Shown here in pieces: positions 10,924 to 24,002 of a stretch of DNA of 64,000 nt; within the stretch, counting starts at the first letter, position 1, and the number at the start of each line of letters is the position of its first letter. The notes below the pieces were generated by a model. The model searched no databases. It was not told where the DNA came from and was given only the letters and a program-made list of their open reading frames with translations. Source of the DNA: Phycomyces nitens (taxonomy: Eukaryota; Mucoromycota; Mucoromycetes; Mucorales; Phycomycetaceae). The stretch covers positions 806,001-870,000 of the forward strand of contig JAHRBC010000005.1 in the NCBI GenBank assembly GCA_022702545.1, in the 5' to 3' direction. A program made the translations under genes and the position numbers.

Positions 10924-13900
10924 ATGCCAAAACGAAAAAGAACGCCAATTGATAAAGGCTCCCAAGCGTCCAACGACAATTCATTACCTAGTATCGGCCT
11001 AGTCCGGCTGTGGGATATATTCAGGAAACTAAATACTCTGTGCGCCTTTTGTGAGGCCAGGATGGATTCTGCAATCACCATTGAGATGATTCAGAAATCA
11101 ATTGGCAATGATCTCGATCCAAGAGATCTGATTGCAATCAACAATATCGTTCCTGGCTGGATTGTGATGGACAATAGCCAAGGCACCCCAGGATCAATGA
11201 CGGTCCAATTTGGCCCAGAGTCTCCCCTCGTGTCAACAACATCAAAAAACATCCGACCCGCCACGCCTCTTGCGATCAAGACGGCCATTGAGACCCGTAA
11301 TACTCGATTTAGACGTGCTCTGGATCGGTTTGTCAACAATTGCAAAGAAAAGGTATCTATGGCTCAAATGTGGCACTGACTAAACCCCACTCTAGGCAGT
11401 TGATCCCGACAGCTGTCTTGAAGAGATCACCCCCACTCCCACTCCCACCCCGCCAAATCTCAGCCAACTCCAAGACGTACCACTGACGATGGAAAAGATC
11501 ATTGGTGATTTGCGCCTTGAGTTGTGTGGAGATGGGTTGGACAAGTTCCCCACCAAGATATTTCCCGCACAAGAAGCTCGTTACGGCAAGTTGTTTGTCT
11601 CACCAAATAATAATAATAATAATAATTAAAGCTTACTCGGTTGTGTGTATTAAAAAGGCTGAATACTGAATTTTGTTCTAAATTTTGTTCTGAACCTTGC
11701 TTTTTTAGCCAAGGCCCAGTTTCACCCAGAGATCCAGACAGCCCTTTCTAGAGGTGGAATCGAGCTCTATACACACCAGGCAGAAGCAATTGCTGGTCTG
11801 CGAAACAAACAGCATGTTGTTGCTACCACTTCTACAGCCAGGTGAATAAATATGAGCTGTTGCACCAATCAACTCTCTGTCGTACAGGCTTTGGTTATTT
11901 TTAACAAATTGCTCAACAGTGGGAAATCGCTCATTTATCAACTTCCTATACTGGAGGCCCTGCTGGACAATCCTCTCTCCACAGCACTATTGATATTCCC
12001 CACAAAGGCACTTGCCCAGGACCAGCTGGCTTCATTTCAAGGCTGGTTAACAAGGTGTCCAAGCCTCTCCAATGTCAAGGTAACAAAGGGACAATGCGCG
12101 TGATTAGAACATAAGCTTATTTTAAACATTTTCTCCCTAATGGGCGGTTACCTTTGACGGTGACACACCCACTCAAGAGCGTGCGCTGATTCGTAAAAAT
12201 GCTAGTGTAATCTTTACTAATCCTGATATGCTTCACTATGCCATCTTGCCCAACTCATCTCACTGGAGGCCTTTTCTTGCCAGCCTCTGCTTCGTAGTCC
12301 TAGATGGTGATTAACTAGCGTTTAAGCAACTGGCTGATCATTGTTTCTAGAACTCCACATCTACAATTCCATCTTTGGATCCAACGTGGCTCTCACCCTG
12401 CGAAGATTGCGCCGAGTGTGCCATTATTTCGGTAACACTTCCGTCCTTTATGTGTCCTGCAGTGCAACTCTAGAGGATCCTCAAAAGGTTGTTTGTGAAA
12501 CTAGGGTACCTAAAACACCTAGTCTACAGCCTTTGGTTTTTGCTATTTTGCTTAGCATAGAAACCAAGGGGGAACTTTGACTTTTTGTGGTTAGCCAATA
12601 GTCCACAAGGCCAGTATATTAACCTTTTTATACTAGCATATGCAAAATATCCTAGGTGTTGATAATGTCAAGACGGTAGATCAAGACGGCGCCCCATGTG
12701 GGAAAAAGGTTGGCTAGTTAAGGTTAAGACATTAAGTGAGTCTCCTCTTTACGCTTGTAATCCATATTATTATTATTATTATTATTTTAAAAAAAAAGGA
12801 GTTTATTCTTTGGAACCCTCGACTTCAAGGCAACGATGGTGTGAGAAGGAGTGCGATATTGGAATGTGCAGATATATTGCAATACCTGTTGTCTCGTAAT
12901 ATGAGAACCATTATATTCTGCAAGGTAAAATATAAATAAAATTAATCATCATATTCATCTTATATTTCTGGCTGGTTTGTGTTAGACCAGAAAAACGTGC
13001 GAGTTGTTAATGAGACAAATGAGGGAGAAACTCTCACAAGAACCCGACAGGCTCAATAGGCTCATGTCTTACAGAGGGGGATACACCCCTCAGGACAGAA
13101 GACGCATAGAGCATCGGTTATTTGATGGCGACCTCTTGGGCGTCATTGCAACTAATGCACTGGAATTGGGCGTCGATATCGGTTCTCTTGGTACTCTATT
13201 TTTTTCATGTTGATTAAAAAAAAGGGCTGGAGCACAGTCTCTAAACTTCCAAAAGAAACATGCCACCGTACTAAAGACATTCATTACCCCCCTTTTTTTT
13301 GGTTGGATTTTTGGTTCTTGACAATTACAAAAGATGCCGTGGTTATGGTGGGGGTGCCCTGGTCAATATCGTCCTTGGTAAGCAGTAGAAACAAATCAAC
13401 ATGAGCCTTAATCATACGTCTCTTGTAGTGGCAGCAGTCCGGGAGAGCAGGAAGACGCCACACGGACTCCCTCTCGATTGTGATAGCAAACAATGACCCA
13501 ATGGACCAGTATTATGCGGTAACAGCCCACTCACAGAAAATAGAATACTAATCTCAAATCCTGTATCACCGACAGAATAACCCATCTGCACTATTTGACC
13601 AAAAACCCCCAGGTCTTCATTTACCTATAGATCCAACACTTCTTGAACGCCACTTGCAATGCGCTGCAGAAGAATGGCCACTGGATATCACAAAAGACCA
13701 GGTGTTCTTTGATCTGAATATCAAATCCATCTGTGAGGAACATCTTGTTCCTATTGCCAACGGGGTACACAGTCCTTGTTTATTTTGAGTTTATTCTGCA
13801 CATCTTGGAGTCCTAATCTCTTTTGTAGGTCTATAGGCCCAATCCAAAGTTCAGACCATACCCGGCTGAACTCGTATCTATCAGAAGCCTCGCTGAAGAA

Positions 13901-15140
13901 ATATTTGTGGTTGTTGATATTACTGATAAGAAATACAGGATCCTCGAAGAGCTAGAGACGAGTCGGGTGCCTTTGGAGATCCACCAAGGTAACCATTGAG
14001 ATGCATATCTCACACTCACACACACCTCCTGATAAAATGCACAATATTTTCAGGTGCTATTTTTATTCACCAGGGTCAGACTTATTTTGTCGATGAATGC
14101 AATACAGTTCAGCGTTATGCAACTGTCCACCTAGTTCGAGTTGACTGGACGACCAGCCCACGCAACTCTACAAAGATCAATACAATTCGTGTCACAAAGA
14201 CAAAGTCAATGCATTCCACGCAGCACACGGTGTCTCTTGGAAGTGTACAAGGTAAATGGCACCAAACAAAAAAAAGGATATTTTATAAAAAAAATTACAC
14301 TATTATTACTCTAGTGGAAACATCGGTATTTGGTTACCACAAGGTCGATAGATACAATAGAATAGTCGATTCAATCGATATTCATATGGATCCTATCGTT
14401 CAAACTGCAACGGGTGTCTGGACAGATGTTCCCTATCTTGCCTTGAAAAGACTAGAAGCCCTGGAAATGGATCCAATGGCAGCTATTCACAGTGCAGGTA
14501 AAATAGGATGTGAATAATGAAGCCAAGCAAACGTGCATGTACATCATGCTATTACCAAAATGAATTTATATTTTTATTAAATTCATCTGTACATCTCTAC
14601 TCGCCCTTTTTTTATATGTATATATGTATATATCAGAGCATGCGTTGATCAGTGTGTTACCGAGATTTGGAATGTCTTGCGACGGAACCCTCAAAATTAA
14701 ATGCAAAAGTCCCCACAAAGTATTGCCAACAAGGTAAGCTGTACTCTATTTATTTTTAGTTCGAAACATGAAGAAGTCCCAAGGGTCAAGGGGAAAGGAA
14801 ATATTTATGCGAGAAGTGTTTTATTTCTCTTGATCGATTTGCAGAGTTCTGGTATACGAAGTAGAGTTGAACCGTGTAGTACAGAAAGTATATCAAATAT
14901 TTGAGTCTCTGCTGGAAGCTTCAGCCGATAGAATTCAAAAATGTTCCTGTGAACACGGATGTCCCACATGTGAGTGAATTGGGCACAGAATTACTATTTG
15001 GCTCATTCAAACTTAAACTCCTTCTGAATCTTCTCTTGTATTAAGGTATTCACCTGTCTCTATGTTCAGAAGTCAATACTTTGCATTCAAAAGCCGGTGC
15101 CTTGGTTATCCTCAAGGCTTTGCTTGGGAGGCTTGAATAG
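10924..15140 (+). CDS. HRQ1: RecQ4-like DNA helicase Hrq1
   Basis: Eighteen exons give about 930 residues with every phase consistent: 10924-11352, 11396-11585, 11709-11841, 11920-12079, 12147-12306, 12351-12487, 12637-12708, 12799-12924, 12986-13190, 13334-13377, 13429-13518, 13576-13764, 13829-13988, 14054-14251, 14315-14497, 14637-14733, 14845-14969 and 15046-15140. Motifs are Walker A TSTASGKS, motif Ia PTKALAQDQ, Walker B VVLDELH, motif [20 protein letters not shown] and motif [11 protein letters not shown]. The C-terminal cysteine cluster [16 protein letters not shown] is the zinc site of the Hrq1/YprA DUF1998 (MZB) module. Known homologues are 3'-5' helicases in interstrand crosslink repair and telomere maintenance. 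Intron 2 uses a GC donor. The intron between exons 4 and 5 ends in CG instead of AG, which is the only structural fault seen. Confidence 0.88.
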
Positions 15141-15179
15141 ACGAGGCCAAGTCTAATATTTATGATTGCGATTTGCACC

Positions 15180-17180
15180 CCAAAAGGGTCAAGTTGGTTC
15201 CAATCAAAAAATAAAATAAGTATTATTATTATTGTAATGATAATAAATTATAATGTTGAACAATTATTAAGTTTGGGTTACATCTGATAATCCTATCCTT
15301 CAGGCTTTGCTTGTATTCACAACCTACAAAGAAGCTCTGTATTTTTATTGGAGGTAAAAACTACAGCTGGACTATCGCTTCCCATCTAAAGTTTGCGATT
15401 CTTGCACAAAGAAAAGAAAAATATATTCATATTTTTTTTATTATCTTGTATTTTTTTAATTATTGCCGTTCTGCCTATGAAGTTTAGCAAATAAGTTTAT
15501 CATCTTTTATTTAATATGCTGTTATCGTTTCCCAAGGTATCCCATTCTCTACAAGAAGATATTCAGGATTCCTGTCTCTTCATCGCCGCCTAAACCATGT
15601 CTAAAAGCAAGATTTCTTTATAGTGTGTGTTTCTATCAACGGAAAACGGGTGCTTTTTATTGAAAATATGATCTATTTAGACGCTTTATAATAAGTAGAT
15701 ATACTACTACTACTTTTTTGTTTCTCCAGGCAATTACTTTGTAATAACTGATCGTGAGATTGGGCCAAGTCGAACAAATCTACTGGGCTTACATTCTACG
15801 CTGGTTGTTTTGATTTTGTATTTTCTTTCTTTTTATAGTATAAAACAAAGGCTCTTGAATATAGTTTAGCACAAGGCCCCAAACGATGCCTTGAAAACTA
15901 TAAATCTAGATACACAAAAACGAGCTGTTTTTAAGGAAAGGATGTCATTGTATTTCCCACCAAAACTAGTCGAGAAAGAAAGAAAGAAAGAAATGTTGCA
16001 CAAATGTTTTTGTGATTGTCAATTTCTTTTCTCTTTTTGAATAAAGAGGATCTGGTATTATACATGTAGACTGCTACATGATAAAGACCTTCTTTGCGAT
16101 AATTAGGACTTTTTGTTAGTAAATGGCTAATGTTTAACTAATGTCTGTTGAATTTATACATGATTTTTAACTGTATTCAAAGTCGAATTTGAAGAATGAT
16201 AAAAAAATAAAAAAAGTGTTTTGTGCACAAACCCATTAAATTTTTCATTATATTTTATCAAAGGATATTCAACATGGCTTATGGTCCAGCAAGTGATTGA
16301 ATAAAATATACACAGGGTATTGAGAATATAACTGTAGTCTATTAACGATATACACCATTTCCATCAGCCCTAAAAAAATTAGAGTAGCCAACTTTACTTT
16401 CCATTCGGACAGTTGCCTATAACTTAGAGTAAAAATAATAATAATTTATTTGAATTATATCTTTATGATGCTTTGTATTGCCTTCTAAAAGGAGATGTAG
16501 GTGGCTAGGTGATCTTTTTTAGCAGTTCAATTGATGCCAGTACAGTAATGGAAACTAGAGTAGATTATACTATTTAGTTAATGCCAAGGAATTTGACTCG
16601 GTGAACTAGAAATACGTTTAGCAAGCAAGACATATACTATTGATAGCAATGAAAAGGTACACAAGCGCCAAAACAGTCTAGGGAATGCATGATAGATAGC
16701 CTAAAGCACAAAGGAAAATACATTTCTAGCGGTAGACACGGGAAATTAAAAGAATAGAAAAAAATTATAACCACATTTGGTTGGCAAAATAGAGTATAGG
16801 TTAGCCAACCTCACAATAGGAATACTATATGGTTCCGTATTTCTTTTGGCCTAGTCTTGAATTCTTTAAAGAGACAGGAGCACCAGAATGTGTATTATTG
16901 TGTGTAATTGGATTAGCCTTTTTTTTTATATTTTGACACACTAGCCAAGTAAATAATTATTTACTTGGATTCTCTTGTGCTAAATGTCAGTTCTGGACCT
17001 AGATGTACAAGATATTTTGTACTTTAGAGTGTGTGTATAGTTTTTTCTTCTTTTGTTAAAAAAAAAGAAGAAGAATGAAACACCAAGTGTATGCACTATC
17101 TTGTATCAGAAACGTACAAACAATCAAAAATGATTTATATGTATTATTGGCATTTTCCAATAAAAATATGAAAATGGCAC
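15180..17180 (+). repeat. 2.0 kb non-coding direct repeat, copy A
   Basis: Starts about 40 bases after the HRQ1 stop and matches 20921-22920 almost base for base over about 2,000 positions. I see roughly 15-20 scattered substitutions and homopolymer length changes. No open frame longer than about 70 codons, no transposase or RT motifs, and no TG...CA ends. It contains a (GAAA)n tract near 15971 and a perfect 24-base palindrome at 16945-16968. Near its right end, at about 17041-17075, an inverted TTCTTCTTTT/AAAAGAAGAA pair could form a hairpin. Confidence 0.85.
16945..16968. repeat. Perfect 24-bp palindrome in repeat copy A
   Basis: Half-site CCAAGTAAATAA followed by its exact reverse complement. 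The identical palindrome is kept in copy B at 22686-22709. Confidence 0.8.
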
Positions 17181-18834
17181 TGTATGTTCCTATCAGGCAT
17201 TTATTTTATCGGCTTGATATTACTAAGCAGCTGAAAGCAATACTAATGTTATATACTTTGTTTTATTACAAGTGTAAAGACTAAAAAAAACTCCCCCATT
17301 CCAAATGGTAATTTGGTAGGATGCTCAGAATATGATTTTAAATTCTCAAGACATATTATGACAGATTTTCTATCTGTCAAATGTCATGCTCAGGGTATCC
17401 AAGAGGGATATCTGGATAGAAACATCAATAATAATAAAGATTATTACTATTGATGTATTCTGAATTATTTATAATATAGTAAATGGTTTCTCAACTAGAC
17501 ATTGTTGGGGTAGACATATAAAAGTAGATCAAATTGAAGAAGATATTACATACAATAACCTTCTGTTTCTTATACCCAACATATACTTTACATATACTCG
17601 GTTCCAATAGATAGTGGTTACTTTTTTTATATATAGGACATTGTCTTTGAAATATCTCAAAGCCTTTTTTATCTTTTTACCTACATATCGTCTTTGGAGA
17701 CAAGTTAGTCCTATAAAGAGTGTTCAGATAAATATAAATCATAAGATTAATGTGGGTAGAATAAATACCAAGGGAAAATTATAGGTGAATATAAATAGAC
17801 TCCCTAATATTCCTCTAAATTAAAGGATAAATTAATACTTTATTAAAAAATACTTACAGATTACTTGACTAACCTTTCTAAAAAAAGCTATAGAATTGCT
17901 CGAGGTAGTCTCCTTATTACATTGATTTATGTCCTAATCACTAATTTCTGATATTATTTTTAAATAATTTAATAATATAAATTTATTGATTAACATTATC
18001 TTGTATTATATGCTAATGAATATTAATTTAAATGCTAGTTGCAATGATAAATAGAGCAAAGAAAGATATATATATATATATTAAATATATTAAGATACTA
18101 TTAGCGTGTACCAGTATACCAAGCCATCTTTCTTGGGTACTGATAATCTACACTTAATATATGATTACCTCACGTTTGAAACCTAGATGGAAACACAAAT
18201 AATATTCCAGGAGCTCCATATATCTTCGTTTTTTTTCCTTTATAATTCTGAGCCGTACTCGAGTACTTTTTTTTTCAAGATACTTGAGCTCGGAAGCATA
18301 TTATTTAGAATAGACTATATGTATAAGTCTCGTATACACAATTGAAATATAATTTAATTATGTCATTTAATAAACGTAGCTTGCCTTGTCATTATTTTAA
18401 AAATTAACATTTATATACCCCAAGTTATTATTATAGGCACACATGTGCGTATATTTCTTTGCCTTGTTGTCGAATTGTATGTATACAAGAATATTATGTA
18501 ATTGATTTTTACCTTGTATACCTGATTAAAACAAGAACCTATATATTCAATCAATAATAGTATACGACTTGGTCATTTATCATGTCAAAATATATTTTCC
18601 TAATTGTGAGTTCTATTCATCAAGTATGATGCTTGTACACAAACCAATTAATTATTATGAGTGTATATTGTTTTGCTTATACTTTCTTCTTCTTTTACTA
18701 CTCATTTTATTTGACACTAATGCACTCTTATTTATCTTGATAAAATTATCCGTTAATAAATAAATATCATAATTTATCAAGCCTACAAAATGTTTCACGA
18801 AAAATCCCAATATACATTTTATTGTATTGCTAAT
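17181..18834. other. AT-rich spacer between duplicated blocks
   Basis: About 1.65 kb of very AT-rich sequence with TA runs (for example 18066-18080). No gene, RNA gene or transposon motif was recognised. It has no counterpart in the first duplicate block. Confidence 0.5.
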
Positions 18835-20890
18835 CTGGAGAAACATGCGCCTTGTTAATTAGATAAATGAAGGAAAGACTCTCTCAAGAACCCAAAAAAG
18901 AATCATTAGCCTAATGTATTACCGAGGGGGATGGCATATCTCATGACAGAAAACGCATAAAGCATCTACTTTTAGATGAAGAATTCCTTGACATTGATAT
19001 TGAGCCTCTTGGTACACCATCGTTTGTTTATTAAACTAGAACTATAGCACAGTCTCTGAACTTTTGAAAGAAACATGCCATTGTACCAAAGGTACTTATT
19101 ATTCCTTTTTCTGATTTTGTGTTCGTTCCAATCACAAAAGATGTCATGATTATAGTAGCCATGCCCTGGTCAATCTTGTCTTTGGTAAGCAGTAAAAATG
19201 AATCACACCATCAGAAAACCCTTGATAACTTTTACATCTTTCTCGTAAGCCCATCAGTCTGTGCGATCAGAAAGGCACCACACAGACTCCCTCTCGATTG
19301 TGATAACAAGCAATGACCCTATGATCCAGTATTATACGGTAACATCCCACTCAGCCTCAACAGAAAAATAGAATACTAATCTCAAATCCTGTATCACCAA
19401 CAGAATAACCCATCTGTAGTATTTGCCCAAAACCCCCCAGGTCTTCATTTACCTATAGATTTGGCACTTCTTAAATACCACTCGCGATGCGCTGGCAAAG
19501 AATAGCCACTGGATACCATATTAATCTGTGAAGAACATCTTGCTCTTATTGTCAACCATGTACACAGTCCTTGTTTATTTTGAGTTTATTCTACACATCT
19601 TGGAGTCCTAATCTCATTTGTAGGTCGATAGAACCAATCCAAAGTTCAGACCGTTCCCGACTGAGCTCGTGTCTGTCAGAAGTCTTACCAAAGAAATACA
19701 AGACCTTTGAAGAAATAAAGGCGAGTCGGGCGTCTTTTCAGGTCAACAAAGGTAACATTTATCTGAAATGAATATCACATACCTCCTGACAAAATACACA
19801 ATGCTTCCGGCCGTTATTTGTATTTACCAGGACCAGATGTACCTATTCGATGAATGCAATATAGTTCAGCGTTATGCAGCTGTCCACCTGGTTGAGTGCA
19901 CTAGATAACCATCCCACGCAATTCCAGCAAATAAAAATCCAGTTTGTGTTACAAAGACAAAGTCAATGCACTCCCTGCAACACACAGAGTTTCTTAAGTG
20001 TACAAGGTAAATGGGACCAAAACGACATGTTTTCTAAAAAGATACTCGTCATTAATATAGCAGAGAATGTGGTATTTGGTTACCACAAGGTCGAAAAATA
20101 CAATATAACAATTAACAGATATTTATATGAATCCTATTGTTCAAACTGCAACGGAAATCTGGACAAAGATTCGTTATCTTGCCTTGAAAAAATATATTAG
20201 AAGCCCTGGATGAATACAACGTCAGATATTCACAGTGTAGGAAAATTAGGGTGTGAATATTGAAGCAAAATAAATGTGTATGTGTATCATTTTATTCCCA
20301 AAAAATAATTTGCCTTTAAAAGTTCATTTGTACATCTCTTTTCATTTTTTTTTGTCAGAGCATGCGTTGAGTAATGTGTTACCAATAGCTAAAATGACTA
20401 TCAACAGGACACTCAAGATTAAATGCAGAAATCAGTACAAAGCATTCGTGACAAGGCAAGGTATACTTTATGTTTTATTTATTTATTTTTAGGCCGAAAC
20501 ATAAACAAGTCCCAAGGATTAGGGGGAAAGGAACTATTCATGCAAGAAGTGTTTGATTCCTCTTGATAGATTTGCAGAACTCTAGAATATGAATTAGAAT
20601 TGAGTGGTATGATATGAAAAAAAGTATATAAAATATACAAGGCTTTGCTGGAATCTTCAACCGATAGAATTCAACAATGTTCTTGTGAGCACAAATGTCT
20701 CACATGCGTGTAGATTGAGCACAAAGTTACTATTTTTGCCTTGCTCAATCTTAAACTCATGGATCCTCTTTTTCTTTAAGGCATTTATATATATATATAT
20801 TGTCAGAAGATAATTCTTTGCATTCAAAGATCAGGGCCTTGTCTATCCTCATGACCTTATTAGGAAAAGTTGGTGAATAGAAAACAAGGC
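18835..20890 (+). pseudogene. Decayed partial duplicate of HRQ1 (3' half)
   Basis: Aligns in order to HRQ1 from about 12985 to 15140, starting in the [11 protein letters not shown] exon and ending after the C-terminal cysteine exon. Introns are retained and some are better conserved than the exons, for example the intron at 13765-13828 against 19560-19622, so this is a DNA-level duplicate and not a retrocopy. It lacks the Walker A and DEAH half. It carries many frameshifts and stops and has lost the NALELG motif and the QQSGRAGRR segment. Many differences from the parent read as C to T or G to A. It cannot encode a helicase. Confidence 0.85.
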
Positions 20891-20920
20891 AAGTCCATTA
20901 TATATCATTCCAATTAACAG

Positions 20921-22920
20921 CCAAAAAGGTCAAGTTGGTTCCAATCAAAAAAATATAAGTATTATTATTATTGTAATGATAATAAATTATAATGTTAAAC
21001 AATTATTAAGTTTGGGTTACATCTGATAATCCTATCCTTCAGGCTTTGCTTGTATTCACAACCTACAAAGAAGCTCTGTATTTTTATTGGAGGTAAAACT
21101 ACAGCTGGACTATCGCTTCCCATCTAAAGTTTGCGATTCTTTCACAAAGAAAAGAAAAATATATTCATATTTTTTTTTATTATCTTGTATTTTTTTAATT
21201 ATTGCCGTTCTGCCTATGAAGTTTAGCAAATAAGTTTATCATCTTTTATTTAATATGCTGTTATCGTTTCCCAAGGTATCCCATTCTCTACAAGAAGATA
21301 TTCAGGATTCCTGTCTCTTCATCGCCGCCTAAACCATGTCTAAAAGCAAGATTTCTTTATAGTGTGTGTTTCTATCAACGGAAAACGGGTGCTTTTTATT
21401 GAAAATATGATCTATTTAGACGCTTTATAATAAGTAGATATACTACTACTACTTTTTTGTTTCTCCAGGCAATTCCTTTGTAATAACTGATCGTGAGATT
21501 GGGCCAAGTCAAACAAATCTACTGGGCTTACATTCTACGCTGGTTGTTTTGATTTTGTATTTTCTTTCTTTTTATAGTATAAAACAAAGGCTCTTGAATA
21601 TAGTTTAGCACAAGGCCCCAAACGATGCCTTGAAAACTATAAATCTAGATACACAAAAACGAGCTGTTTTTAAGGAAAGGATGTCATTGTATTTCCCACC
21701 AAAACTAGTCGAGAAAGAAAGAAAGAAAGAAATGTTGCACAAATGTTTTTGTGATTGTCAATTTCTTTTCTCTTTTTGAATAAAGAGGATCTGGTATTAT
21801 ACATGTAGACTGCTACATGATAAAGACCTTCTTTGCGATAATTAGGACTTTTTGTTAGTAAATGGCTAATGTTTAACTAATGTCTGTTGAATTTATACAT
21901 GATTTTTAACTGTATTCAAAGTCGAATTTGAAGAATGATAAAAAAATAAAAAAAAAGTGTTTTGTGCACAAACCCATTAAATTTTTCATTAAATTTTATC
22001 AAAGGATATCCAACATGGCTTATGGTCCAGCAAGTGATTGAATAAAATATACACAGGGCATTGAGAATATAACTGTAGTCTATTAACGATATACACCATT
22101 TCCATCAGCCCTAAAAAAAATTAGAGTAGCCAACTTTACTTTCCATTCGGACAGTTGCCTATAACTTAGAGTAAAAATAATAATAATTTATTTGAATTAT
22201 ATCTTTATGATGCTTTGTATTGCCTTCTAAAAGGAGATGTAGGTGGCTAGGTGATCTTTTTTAGCAGTTCAATTGATGCCAGTACAGTAATGGAAACTAG
22301 AGTAGATTATACTATTTAGTTAATGCCAAGGAATTTGACTCGGTGAACTAGAAATACGTTTAGCAAGCAAGACATATACTATTGATAGCAAGGAAAAGGT
22401 ACACAAGCGCCAAAACAGTCTAGGGAATGCATGATAGATAGCCTAAAGCACAAAGGAAAATACATTTCTAGCGGTAGACACGGGAAATTAAAAGAATAGA
22501 AAAAAATTATAACCACATTTGGTTGGCAAAATAGAGTATAGGTTAGCCAACCTCACAATAGGAATACTATATGGTTCCGTATTTCTTTTGGCCTAGTCTT
22601 GAATTCTTTAAAGAGACAGGAGCACCAGAATGTGTATTATTGTGTGCAATTGGATTAGCCTTTTTTTTATATTTTGACACACTAGCCAAGTAAATAATTA
22701 TTTACTTGGATTCTCTTGTGCTAAATGTCAGTTCTGGACCTAGATGTACAAGATATTTTGTACTTTAGAGTGTGTGTATAGTTTTTTCTTCTTTTGTTAA
22801 AAAAAAAGAAGAAGAATGAAACACCAAGTGTATGCACTATCTTGTATCAGAAACGTACAAACAATCAAAAATGATTTATATGTATTATTGGCATTTTCCA
22901 ATAAAATATGAAAATTGCAC
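20921..22920 (+). repeat. 2.0 kb non-coding direct repeat, copy B
   Basis: Second copy of 15180-17180, same orientation, following the HRQ1 pseudogene exactly as copy A follows HRQ1. Near-identical, with small differences such as attcctttg for attactttg and gtcaaac for gtcgaac. Identity falls off sharply at 22920, where a decayed Tc1 relic follows. Confidence 0.85.
22686..22709. repeat. Perfect 24-bp palindrome in repeat copy B
   Basis: Same sequence as the palindrome at 16945-16968, with no change in either arm. Confidence 0.8.
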
Positions 22921-22959
22921 TTATGTCTCTATTAACAAGTATGATTTTTTTAAATTTTT

Positions 22960-23520
22960 GTTCTAATCATGGTATAGAACATTTGGTACTTAAATGTCTC
23001 AAGTATGTCTCCGGAATAAGTTGCCATTTCTTCCAAAGAAACGAGATACCATGACGTAGGCTACACAGCTTGCGGTTTTTTTTTATTTCATCGTCTTGTT
23101 TAGAGCTCCAAATATGCTTAATTGGGTTAAGATCCGAGCTTTGAAAAGACCAGTAGACAAAAGAGATGTGGCTCCCATTCTACACTTTAGTATTTACTCT
23201 GGTGCGACATTTAGAATTTCCTGACAAGAATTTAAGGTATATCCAATTACTTATTTACCTAAAGGGATTGAGGAGTGGGTGTGGTGGTTCAAAACTGTTT
23301 ATGCATCCTTGGAGCCCTCGTTTCGAATAGTGTCTAGGACGCCCACCCCCTCGCTGCAGAAGCATACAGAAATTTGGCATATCCACCTCTACATACCACG
23401 CTTCCGTTAACCAAAAAGTAATAATAACTAGAGGTTTGTGCTACTTTGGAATCAATTGATAGCCACCACGTCTGCAGAATACAGGTCTAATCAGGCCAAA
23501 TATATATATATATATATATA
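22960..23520 (-). mobile_element. Decayed Tc1/mariner transposase relic
   Basis: Read on the minus strand the segment around 23110-23160 gives a YWSFQSSDLNPIKHIW-like string, the D-x-NPIEHIW motif that carries the third catalytic residue of Tc1 transposases. Flanking minus-strand sequence resembles the preceding catalytic-domain segments. Frames are destroyed by many stops and indels, and no terminal inverted repeats could be identified. A TA microsatellite at 23502-23522 borders it. Confidence 0.6.
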
Positions 23521-24002
23521 TAAAAGAGATTTCTATTCTAATCACCTTGATATTTCTTATTGAGTACATTTAAACTTGTTTGGCTCGGGGCATTATTTAT
23601 AATATACTTTATCAAAACAGGCTTATACTTGGGAAATAGACGCCCATTTCATAATGGTCATTTGGAAATATTGCATGAAATGTAATACATACTTTGGCAT
23701 TATGTCCCCTGTGGTCTAATGAATCATTGAGATTTTCTGCGCTTATACATAGAAAAAAACCCAAAGATCTATACAGGGGGAAAATAAAGTAGATTGGACC
23801 CTTGTTTTAAGAAATGCAGTGACATTTAAATGTTAATTATGAGCACGTCTGTGTATGTGCCTTGAGGAATCCAGGGCATGCACACAAAAGAAAAGGAGAA
23901 TTTCTTTTTTTTTTAAAAAAAATAATAACAAATGCAAGCAATATAGAAATCAATAATAGAAATTGCGTAAAAATATAGACTTTTCATGTCAGGAATATAA
24001 TA

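Noticed and set aside
15180..22920. The two 2.0 kb direct repeats as LTRs of one LTR retrotransposon
   Set aside because: Homology between the copies continues upstream into HRQ1 sequence, the ends lack TG...CA, and the interior has no gag-pol, only AT-rich DNA and the HRQ1 pseudogene.
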